From positions 1 through 20,366 of the forward strand of contig JAMCZD010000227.1 in the NCBI GenBank assembly GCA_023473405.1: 20,366 nt of DNA, read 5' to 3'. This stretch comes from Candidatus Omnitrophota bacterium (GTDB lineage: Bacteria; Verrucomicrobiota; Verrucomicrobiia; Limisphaerales; UBA1319). Shown one piece after another: positions 13,880 to 20,166 of this stretch (positions are counted from its first letter, which is position 1; every line of letters begins with the position of its first letter). The position numbers were made by a program, and so were the translations under genes. The notes below the pieces were generated by a model. That model saw only the letters and a list, made by a program, of their open reading frames with translations. It made no database searches and was not told the DNA's origin.

Positions 13880-13907
13880 GGTTTAGGCAACCACGAGGCG
13901 ATGTCAA
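13880..13907 (-). promoter_or_regulatory. putative sigma70 promoter of the esterase-MFS operon
   Basis: On the minus strand a perfect -35 TTGACA (13902-13907) is followed after 16 bp by TAAACC (13880-13885). The -10 box ends 7 bp before the ATG at 13872, so transcription would start almost at the start codon. This supports 13872 or 13863 over the TTG at 13890 as the translation start. Confidence 0.38.
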
Positions 13908-13938
13908 TGCGCTCCTAAAGCCATTGACGCCAATGCGC
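13900..13938. repeat. tandem 13-bp repeat between divergent genes
   Basis: GATGTCAATGCGC at 13900-13912 and GACGCCAATGCGC at 13926-13938 match at 11 of 13 positions and start exactly 26 bp apart. The first overlaps the -35 box of the minus-strand promoter. An 8 bp palindrome TCACGTGA follows at 13941-13948. The placement suits a regulator of both the esterase and the beta-helix gene. Confidence 0.35.
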
Positions 13939-13960
13939 GATCACGTGAAGATCTGGTGCT

Positions 13961-16111
13961 ATGAAGCGATACTCGATCTTCCTGGCAGGATTGATGGCCA
14001 TGCTCGCGGCTGGCTCGACCTCGGCAGGCGAATTCTACGTCGCCCCAACGGGCAGAGATACTTATCCCGGTACGCGTGACCAGCCTTTTGCCACCCTTGC
14101 CCGCGCCCGCGATGCCATTCGCGCCGTCAAAAAAGCTGAGACTGGTTCGTTTACCGTTTTCGCTCGCGCCGGAACCTATTATTTGGACCACCCCCTGGTT
14201 CTCGGACCCGAGGATTCCGGCAAGGAAGGAGCGCCGATCGTCTATTCCGCCTGCGGAAATGAGACGGTTGTCCTCAGTGGCGGACGTGCGCTGACCGGTT
14301 GGAAACCGTATCGCGGCAGGATTTGGCAGTGCGACCTCGGGAAGCTGGACCTGAAAGGGCTCGTTTTTAAAGACCTTTACTATAACGGCCGACGTCAACC
14401 CGCCGCCCGTGTGCCTAATTTCGATCCGGAACATCCGCGGACGGGAGGATTCCTATACGTGGCCGACGGCGGGCAGCGCGGCAGCAAGCGTCTGCTGAAG
14501 TACCCGCCGTCTAAGCTCGCGCCCGAAAAGTGGGCGCACCCGGAGCAGGCGGAAGTGAACGTATTCCCCTACCACAACTGGGACAACAATATAATCCAGG
14601 TAGCGGGAGTTGATCCGAAACAACACCTCATTACCTTGAACAACGATGCCAGTTATGAGTTGATTTGGGATACCCGCTTCTACGTCTTTAACGTTCTTGA
14701 AGAGTTGGATACGCCGGGTGAATGGTGTCTCAACCCTGAATCCGGGACTCTCTATTTCTGGCCGCCCGACAACCAATTCCCACAAAACAAGGTCATTGTG
14801 CCCGTCGTCGAAACCCTGATCGATATCCACGGTGATACAGCCCAGGGCAAAAATGCAAGCCACCTCGAGGTTCGCGGTTTCATACTTGAAGACTGCCGCG
14901 GGCCGGCCGTTAGGTTGGCGGCGGCGGACCATTGCGCCTTAACCAAATGCATCATCCGCAACGTCGGCTATCCGCGGGAGGCGGTGTTGGTCAACTCGGC
15001 CAACGACAACCGCCTGGCTGGCAATGACATTTACGATACCGGAAGCGGTGGAATAGCCATCAACGGTGACCGAAACCAGGTGTCGAACAATGCGATTCAC
15101 GATATCGGAGTTTCACTCAAGCTGAGCCCCGCCATTACTGTTGCCGGCTGCAGCAACTTCATCTCGCATAACCTGGTCCATGACGTTCCCAACCGCGGCA
15201 TCGACTTTACCGGGCATGACAATGTCATCGAATACAATGAGATTCATCATTTCGGCTTGGAATCGAATGTGCCCGGAGGAATATACGCCTACGCCAAGGA
15301 CCACCCGGAAATCATCACCGGCACCATCATTCGCTACAATAAAATCACCGACGCCGTCGGTTATGGAATGATGTCCTTTGGCGATAGCGTTGGCCAGTGG
15401 GGACCCAATCAAGGTTTCGGTATCTGGCTCGATGACATGGTCAGCGATACCACCATTTTCGGCAATATCCTCGTCCGCAACCGGGGCGGTGGCGTAGTCA
15501 TCCACGGCGGTGCCAACAACTTGGTCGAGAACAATATCCTGGGCGCCGGCATTTCCGGAGATATCAATCATCTCCGACCGGACCGCACCCCTTGTAACAA
15601 TCGAATCCTGAGAAATATCGTTTATTACGCCAATGCCGATCCCCACATGCTCTGGCTATACGGCTGGACCCAGCAGGCCAAGGCTCGCGCCGCGCGCGGC
15701 GACGCCATCCCCGTCTTCTTCTGTGGATGGTCGTTTGTGGCGGCAGCAGCCACTCTCTCGGATTATAATTTGCTTTACCCGATCCATGGCAAAACGATCG
15801 AGTATCTATACTGTTTCCGGGGCATGTCACGCGACTTGGTTACCGGCGAATGGGTGAATCCCCCGGTAACCGACCGATTCGCCTGGTGGCGCGAACAAGG
15901 TTTCGAAGCTCACTCGATGATAGGCGACCCCGTGTTTGTGGACGCAGCCCACGATGATTATCGATTGTCGCCAGACTCTCCAGCCTTGAAACTGGGCTTT
16001 AAACCGATTCCAGTTGAACAGATCGGACTGCAAGCTGATGCCGATCGCGCTACCTGGCCCGTCGACAGCCAACAGGACATTTGGCGCGAACAACCCTTGT
16101 TGCATCCCTGA
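13961..16111 (+). CDS. Secreted right-handed parallel beta-helix protein, probable polysaccharide-active enzyme
   Basis: A 716-residue protein with a signal peptide (MKRYSIFLAG start, cleavage probably after STSA). The mature N-terminus EFYVAPTGRDTYPGTRDQPF and the following TLARARDAIR, AGTYYLDHPL and VLSGGRALTGW motifs are typical of secreted beta-helix enzymes. From about residue 290 to 560 there are repeated PbH1-like turns rich in asparagine: NDNRLAGNDIYDTGSGGIAI, RNQVSNNAIHDIG, SNFISHNLVHDV, HDNVIEYNEIHHFG, TIIRYNKITD and ANNLVENNILG. Such proteins include pectate-lyase-like lyases, DUF1565 proteins and glycoside hydrolase families such as GH141. The long N-terminal part and the overall length favour a glycosidase of the GH141 type, but I cannot confirm this. 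It diverges from the esterase across 88 bp. A sulfated or uronate-containing glycan is the likely target given its neighbours. Confidence 0.85.
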   Translation: MKRYSIFLAGLMAMLAAGSTSAGEFYVAPTGRDTYPGTRDQPFATLARARDAIRAVKKAETGSFTVFARAGTYYLDHPLVLGPEDSGKEGAPIVYSACGNETVVLSGGRALTGWKPYRGRIWQCDLGKLDLKGLVFKDLYYNGRRQPAARVPNFDPEHPRTGGFLYVADGGQRGSKRLLKYPPSKLAPEKWAHPEQAEVNVFPYHNWDNNIIQVAGVDPKQHLITLNNDASYELIWDTRFYVFNVLEELDTPGEWCLNPESGTLYFWPPDNQFPQNKVIVPVVETLIDIHGDTAQGKNASHLEVRGFILEDCRGPAVRLAAADHCALTKCIIRNVGYPREAVLVNSANDNRLAGNDIYDTGSGGIAINGDRNQVSNNAIHDIGVSLKLSPAITVAGCSNFISHNLVHDVPNRGIDFTGHDNVIEYNEIHHFGLESNVPGGIYAYAKDHPEIITGTIIRYNKITDAVGYGMMSFGDSVGQWGPNQGFGIWLDDMVSDTTIFGNILVRNRGGGVVIHGGANNLVENNILGAGISGDINHLRPDRTPCNNRILRNIVYYANADPHMLWLYGWTQQAKARAARGDAIPVFFCGWSFVAAAATLSDYNLLYPIHGKTIEYLYCFRGMSRDLVTGEWVNPPVTDRFAWWREQGFEAHSMIGDPVFVDAAHDDYRLSPDSPALKLGFKPIPVEQIGLQADADRATWPVDSQQDIWREQPLLHP

Positions 16112-16158
16112 TCAGAGCCGGCTCACACCGGCGGCTGCACCGCGAACCAGGGCTCTGA
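16112..16158. terminator. hairpin immediately downstream of the beta-helix gene
   Basis: TCAGAGCC at 16112-16119 pairs perfectly with GGCTCTGA at 16151-16158, starting at the base after the TGA stop. The 31-nt loop is GC-rich and can fold further. No T run follows, so this is terminator-like in position and not a classical intrinsic terminator. Confidence 0.3.
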
Positions 16159-16199
16159 GTTCTGAAGGATAACCAGGCAAGACTCTAGTCTGCCGTGGA

Positions 16200-16249
16200 G
16201 GGAGCGCGGAGGGCATTGGCCCTGTCAATACCAAGCCCCCCGCGCTCTC
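16200..16249. terminator. long GC-rich hairpin between convergent genes
   Basis: Bases 16200-16214 and 16235-16249 form a 15-position stem with one G-T wobble and one A-C mismatch around a 20-nt loop. It lies between the converging beta-helix and Gfo/Idh genes and could end transcription from both sides. There is no T tract on either strand, so Rho dependence or another role is possible. The rest of 16112-16274 shows no gene. Confidence 0.4.
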
Positions 16250-16274
16250 AAGCGCTTCGGTTCGGTTTCCCCGC

Positions 16275-17606
16275 TTATTCGAAGTCGTAAATGCCCGGCA
16301 ATGCAACCGGCGGCACGGGCAACGGTCCGAACTCGTACTTGGCGGGCGAGAGGTCCAGCTTGGATTCCAAGGCCGAGTCCCAATCGATGATTTGGCCGCT
16401 GTAGGCGGATTCCCGGCCCATGATGGCGGTCAGGGTGCTCTCGGCGGCCCGCTGGGCCTCATTCAATGGCTGACCGGCGCGGATGCTGGCGATCAAATCC
16501 GCGTGTTCCTGCTCGTAAGGATTGCGGAACCGTCCGGAAAACCGCCAGGGATTGGAGCCGGTAATGATGGTTTGGCAGTTGCTGTTGCCTTCGCTCCCGG
16601 CCACGGCCTCGCCGATTTGATTCGAGCAATTGTCGATCTGCCGGCACATGCTGGTCAGGCGGACCTCGTTGGGGTACTGGAACTCGACGCAGAACTGATC
16701 GTAAATGTAGCCGAATTCAGGCGAGGTGCGCACCGTTCGGCCGCCCATGCCATAGGCCTTGATCGGGTGTGTGCCCATTATCCAGTTAATAACGTCGATG
16801 TTGTGGAGGTGCTGCTCGACGATGATGTCGCCGGAAAGCCAGGTGAAGTAAATCCAATTGCGCAACTGCCATTCCATGTCCGACCACTGTGGCTGGCGTT
16901 TTTCGTACTGCTGATGCGTGCCTTGATTCCAATAAGCGCGGGCGGCAATGATCTTGCCCACCGCGCCGTCCTGGATGCGTTTGATGGCTTCCTGGTAGTT
17001 CTGCTGATGCCGCCGTTGAGTGCCGGCCACAATCCCCAGGTTCTTCTTCTTGGCCAGTTCGCCCGATTCCATGATCGAGCGCACGCCCGTCGGGTCCACC
17101 GCCACCGGTTTTTCAATAAATGCATTCTTCCCCGCTTCAATCGTGGCCCGCAGGTGGATGGGCCGGAAATGCGGGGGGGTGGCCATGATCACGTAATTGA
17201 TTTCCGGGATTTCGAGCAATTTCTTGTAGGCGTCAAAACCCGAAAAACAATGATCATCAGCCAGTTTGATGCTGGTCGGTTTCGCTTCCTTGCTCACCGT
17301 GCCAGGCGCCCATCCGGCGTTGCCTTCGGCACCTTCCTTCTCGAATTGTTCGCGCGCCTTTTGCAGTTTCTCCGGGAACAGATCGGCAAGGGCCACCAAT
17401 TTGACGTTCGGACCCGCTCCCAGCGCGTTGCCCACCGCGCCCATGCCGCGTCCACCGCAGCCGATCAGCCCTATCCGGATGGGATCATCCGGGGCGGCAT
17501 GGGTGGTGATGACGTGCGGGGCAACGAGGGCGCCGGCAACGGCAATCGAAGAGCGTTTTACAAATTGACGACGGGTGACTTCGGATTTTGAACCAGTCAT
17601 ATTCAT
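16275..17606 (-). CDS. Tat-exported Gfo/Idh/MocA family oxidoreductase
   Basis: A 443-residue NAD(P)-dependent sugar or polyol oxidoreductase. The N-terminus carries a Tat signal, TRRQFVKRS at 11-19, followed by a hydrophobic stretch and a likely cleavage near THAAPDD. It is therefore exported folded, probably with its cofactor. Seen: Rossmann motif IGLIGCGGRGMG at 45-56, ALADLFPEK at 72-80, MATPPHFRP at 141-149, the family EKP motif at 165-167, AGTQRRHQQNY near 194-204 and the active-site region GDIIVEQHLHNIDV at 259-272, with candidate catalytic His266/His268 and Asp271. The frame is open upstream to 17813, but ATG 17606 puts the Tat motif at the right distance. Exported relatives are abundant in Verrucomicrobia and Planctomycetes and usually lack known substrates. 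Confidence 0.9.
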   Translation of the reverse strand: MNMTGSKSEVTRRQFVKRSSIAVAGALVAPHVITTHAAPDDPIRIGLIGCGGRGMGAVGNALGAGPNVKLVALADLFPEKLQKAREQFEKEGAEGNAGWAPGTVSKEAKPTSIKLADDHCFSGFDAYKKLLEIPEINYVIMATPPHFRPIHLRATIEAGKNAFIEKPVAVDPTGVRSIMESGELAKKKNLGIVAGTQRRHQQNYQEAIKRIQDGAVGKIIAARAYWNQGTHQQYEKRQPQWSDMEWQLRNWIYFTWLSGDIIVEQHLHNIDVINWIMGTHPIKAYGMGGRTVRTSPEFGYIYDQFCVEFQYPNEVRLTSMCRQIDNCSNQIGEAVAGSEGNSNCQTIITGSNPWRFSGRFRNPYEQEHADLIASIRAGQPLNEAQRAAESTLTAIMGRESAYSGQIIDWDSALESKLDLSPAKYEFGPLPVPPVALPGIYDFE

Positions 17607-17631
17607 ATTGTTTCGTTTATCGTTTTGACCG

Positions 17632-17660
17632 ATTTTATGGCGCATCCCTTCAATCCACAA
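17632..17660 (-). promoter_or_regulatory. putative sigma70 promoter of the Gfo/Idh gene
   Basis: On the minus strand TTGTGG (17655-17660) and TAAAAT (17632-17637) are separated by exactly 17 bp. The -10 box matches the consensus at 5 of 6 positions and lies 25 bp before the ATG at 17606, leaving a leader of roughly 20 nt. This is the best promoter match in the window by spacing and -10 quality. Confidence 0.42.
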
Positions 17661-17877
17661 GAATTCTGATGCAAAACCTTTGCGCGAGACAGACGCTTTC
17701 TGACTTTTTCTCTCGCGGGCATGAGCAATATTACCCCAACCGCCATTCCCGACGAGCAAACGCGCCCGAACCGCCGGTGCCGATGTATCGAAATAATGTC
17801 CCGATCGGACCACAAAATCGACACCGCGCGCCCGGGATCCAGTGGCTGGTTTGCCGATCCTTCATGCTTCATGTATT

Positions 17878-17917
17878 GGACCTGCCGTCCTGGCGTTCTG
17901 GCGGGTCCTTGATTTTT
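17878..17917 (+). terminator. intrinsic terminator or attenuator hairpin upstream of the CPBP-thiL operon
   Basis: GGACCTGCC at 17878-17886 pairs with GGCGGGTCC at 17900-17908 in a 9 bp stem with one G-U pair and a 13-nt loop, followed by TTGATTTTT. This has the form of a rho-independent terminator on the plus strand. No plus-strand gene lies just upstream, so it may be a leader attenuator or the end of an unrecognised small RNA. It stops 39 bp before the CPBP ATG. Confidence 0.45.
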
Positions 17918-17956
17918 CCATCGTCACCTGGGAATGGGATGTAATATTTATTAGAA

Positions 17957-18694
17957 ATGCTTTCGGAAAAGAATTGGAGGCCCGACGCCGTAGGGCGGTT
18001 GATGTTGGGCATCGTGGTCAGCGTCATGGTCGGCATCATATTGAGCGACGCGCTGCAACCGCTTCTCCGCGGTTTGAATACGGCGGACGTGCAACTGATC
18101 CAATTCGCGATTGCCACCGCCAGTTTTCAAGGGGCAACGCTGGTTCTGGTCGGCGTTTTCCTGCGCGCGCAGCATTTGAGTTGGGCGGATGCCTTCGGCC
18201 TGGGCACGGCGGCGAGGTTGGGGCGCACCCTGGGACTAACTGCAGCGACATCTCTCATAATACTGGTCGGCGGTCTGGTACTGGGGAGCGGGTCAGCCGA
18301 ATTAATGCGCTGGTGCGGCCTGACTCCGGAACCGCAATTGGCCGTGCAGATTGTGGAAACGACCGAATCACCATTGCGGACCTCGTTTTTTGGGCTCGTT
18401 GCCGTCGTGCTCGCGCCGGCAGCGGAAGAGGTATTGTTTCGCGGGTTGATATATCCGACCCTCAAGCAGATGGGGCATCGGCAGGTGGCCCTTTGGCTTA
18501 CCTCGGTCCTTTTCGCCGCATCGCATTTCAGCATGCTGGCCTTCATTCCGCTGGTTTTTGTTGCCCTCATGCTGACGCTGCTGTACGAGACGACGAATAA
18601 CCTGCTGGCTCCGATCGTGGCCCATAGCCTGTTCAACCTGACCAATTTGTTCTTACTTATTTTCGAGGGGATGATTGCGCCCATGGGGCGTTAG
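17957..18694 (+). CDS. CPBP family intramembrane metalloprotease (CAAX-protease-like)
   Basis: A 245-residue integral membrane protein of the CPBP/Abi family, related to Rce1-type proteases. Predicted membrane helices lie near residues 14-32, 48-69, 92-110, 142-156, 176-190, 194-210 and 216-238. The metal-site motifs are intact: APAAEEVLFRG at 153-163 (Glu157, Glu158, Arg162), ASHF with His190, and VAHSLFN at 221-227 with His223. Bacterial members are associated with peptide processing, bacteriocin immunity or unknown roles. No bacteriocin or prenylation gene lies nearby. Its stop is 4 bp before thiL, so it leads an apparent CPBP-thiL-tsaE-tsaB operon. The ATG at 17957 has no ribosome-binding site; an internal ATG at 18002 would remove 15 mostly polar residues and is a possible alternative. 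Confidence 0.88.
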   Translation: MLSEKNWRPDAVGRLMLGIVVSVMVGIILSDALQPLLRGLNTADVQLIQFAIATASFQGATLVLVGVFLRAQHLSWADAFGLGTAARLGRTLGLTAATSLIILVGGLVLGSGSAELMRWCGLTPEPQLAVQIVETTESPLRTSFFGLVAVVLAPAAEEVLFRGLIYPTLKQMGHRQVALWLTSVLFAASHFSMLAFIPLVFVALMLTLLYETTNNLLAPIVAHSLFNLTNLFLLIFEGMIAPMGR

Positions 18695-18698
18695 TTTT

Positions 18699-19631
18699 AT
18701 GAACGAAATTGAGCTGATAGCTTTGTTAACCCAATCCCTGCCCATGAACAACACCGTCGTTACCGGTGCGGGCGATGATTGCGCCGTCCTGGACCTCGGA
18801 TTGCCCGGGCAATGGTTGCTGTTCAAGACCGATGCGGTGGTCGCGGAGGTCCATTTTGACGCCGGCGCCCGCCCCGAGCAGATCGGCCACAAGGCCATGG
18901 GCCGGTGCCTGAGCGATATCGCGGCCATGGCGGGCAGCCCGGTAGCCGCCCTGGTCACCCTCGGTTTGCCGCCTCATTTCGATCCGTGCTGGGTAGCCGC
19001 CATATACGCGGGCATGAAATCCCTGGCCCAACGCTATAACGTCGCTATCGTTGGCGGCGAAACGACCACAAGCCCCGACCGCACTTTCATCTCCATTTCC
19101 ATGATCGGCACGGTGGACAAGTCCAAGTGCGTGCTCCGATCCGGCGCGCGGGCCGGGGACGCCATTCTTGTCAGCGGCACCCTGGGCGGTTCCTGGGCCG
19201 GCAAGCACTTGGAATTTGCACCCCGCGTCAACGAGGCCCGTTGGCTGGCCGATCATTTCGCCATTCACGCCATGCTCGATGTAAGCGATGGATTGGCCAG
19301 CGATTTGCGCCATATCCTGAACGCCAGTGGCGTTGGGGCCGAACTGCTCGCCCGGGATATCCCCATCAGTCCAGCCGCATCTCAGACCGCACATGGACCC
19401 CTGTCCGCGCACGCGCCGTTGAATGCCGCCCTCACCGACGGCGAAGATTTCGAGCTGCTATTTACCCTGGCCGGCGCGGACACCGTCCGATTGCTCGATG
19501 CCTGGCACCCGCAATTCCCCAGCCTCCCGCTCACCTGCATCGGCAAAATAACCGCCGAACCAGGATTGAAACTGCGGGACCGCGACCAGGTAAGGGAAGT
19601 GACCGAACAGGGTTACGTTCATTTCGCTTGA
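18699..19631 (+). CDS. thiL: Thiamine-monophosphate kinase ThiL
   Basis: ThiL phosphorylates thiamine monophosphate with ATP to give thiamine pyrophosphate, the last step of cofactor synthesis in the cytoplasm. From the ATG at 18699 the protein has 310 residues, close to the family norm. Seen: VTGAGDDCAV at 21-30, TDAVVAEVHF at 44-53 (usual form TDxxVEGVHF), HKAMGRCLSDIAAMAG at 64-79, the GGETT metal/ATP motif at 119-123, a later DVSDGLASDL and ALTDGEDFELLFT near the C-terminus. An ATG at 18675 is in frame but lies inside the CPBP gene and adds eight non-conserved residues. The preferred start lies 4 bp after the CPBP stop with a weak G-rich stretch upstream. The tsaE start follows 7 bp downstream. 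Confidence 0.95.
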   Translation: MNEIELIALLTQSLPMNNTVVTGAGDDCAVLDLGLPGQWLLFKTDAVVAEVHFDAGARPEQIGHKAMGRCLSDIAAMAGSPVAALVTLGLPPHFDPCWVAAIYAGMKSLAQRYNVAIVGGETTTSPDRTFISISMIGTVDKSKCVLRSGARAGDAILVSGTLGGSWAGKHLEFAPRVNEARWLADHFAIHAMLDVSDGLASDLRHILNASGVGAELLARDIPISPAASQTAHGPLSAHAPLNAALTDGEDFELLFTLAGADTVRLLDAWHPQFPSLPLTCIGKITAEPGLKLRDRDQVREVTEQGYVHFA

Positions 19632-19638
19632 TTCGATC

Positions 19639-20166
19639 ATGAACCTGCCGCCCCAACGTGAGCCGCAAATTGCGATTCCTGCCACGCCACGAAAGGAAGT
19701 GCCGGCCATCATTTCCCATTCCGCAGATGAGACCATGGAGATCGGAGCGGCTTGGGGACGCGAGGCGCGAGCCGGCTGGCTCATTGGCCTGAGCGGCGAG
19801 TTGGGTGCCGGGAAGACCCAATTGGTCAAAGGTTTGGCTCGTGGATTGGGCGTGACGAGCGGTGTTTATTCGCCCAGTTTTGCCTTGGTCAATGAATACC
19901 AAGGCGGACGATTGCCACTCTTTCATCTCGATCTTTACCGGCTCGAAACCCCGGCCCAGATGCTCGCCGCCGGTCTGGAGGAGGACTTGTTTCATCCCGC
20001 CGGCGTAACGGTTGTTGAATGGATCGAACGCTGGTTCATCCCAAACTCCGAGCTGCCCGGACGTCAACGCGGGTCTGCGGGTGCGCATCGATTCTTGCGC
20101 TGGGTCCGGATCGGCGGGATCAGCCCCACAGAACGTCGGATCACCTATGAAGATTTTGGCGATTGA
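19639..20166 (+). CDS. tsaE: tRNA threonylcarbamoyladenosine biosynthesis ATPase TsaE
   Basis: TsaE is the ATPase that works with TsaB and TsaD to attach the threonylcarbamoyl group to A37 of ANN-decoding tRNAs. The 175-residue protein shows Walker A GELGAGKT at 53-60, YSPSF at 77-81 (usual form SPTF), HLDLYRL at 96-102 and VVEWIER at 125-131. It has roughly 20 extra residues before the usual start of the fold (IISHSADET), with low complexity in PPQREPQIAIPATPRK, so translation may begin later. There is no ribosome-binding site at the ATG. The gene lies 7 bp after thiL, and its last 20 bp overlap tsaB, a partnership seen in many bacteria. Confidence 0.94.
   Translation: MNLPPQREPQIAIPATPRKEVPAIISHSADETMEIGAAWGREARAGWLIGLSGELGAGKTQLVKGLARGLGVTSGVYSPSFALVNEYQGGRLPLFHLDLYRLETPAQMLAAGLEEDLFHPAGVTVVEWIERWFIPNSELPGRQRGSAGAHRFLRWVRIGGISPTERRITYEDFGD

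Larger units (their letters stand above)
17607..17956. other. 350-bp intergenic region between divergent genes
   Basis: I see no convincing coding sequence here. The region holds a probable minus-strand promoter for the Gfo/Idh gene, a 7 bp inverted repeat (CGCGAGA at 17683-17689, TCTCGCG at 17711-17717), and a hairpin with T-rich tail at 17878-17917 upstream of the CPBP gene. A TAATAT box at 17942-17947 lies 9 bp before the CPBP ATG but has no good -35 partner. No riboswitch consensus that I know, including TPP, was found. Confidence 0.6.

Noticed and set aside
16392..17591. 399-codon open frame on the plus strand
   Set aside because: It is antisense to the Gfo/Idh gene, which has Tat, Rossmann and EKP motifs. 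No domain is seen in the plus-strand frame.
16275..17606. GH109-type NAD-dependent glycosidase
   Set aside because: GH109 enzymes share the Tat and Gfo/Idh architecture but, as I recall, have EVP in place of the EKP seen here, along with other motifs not found.
17607..17956. TPP riboswitch upstream of the thiL-containing operon
   Set aside because: The conserved CUGAGA and ACCUGAUCUGG-like segments are absent, and the operon begins with a protease gene.
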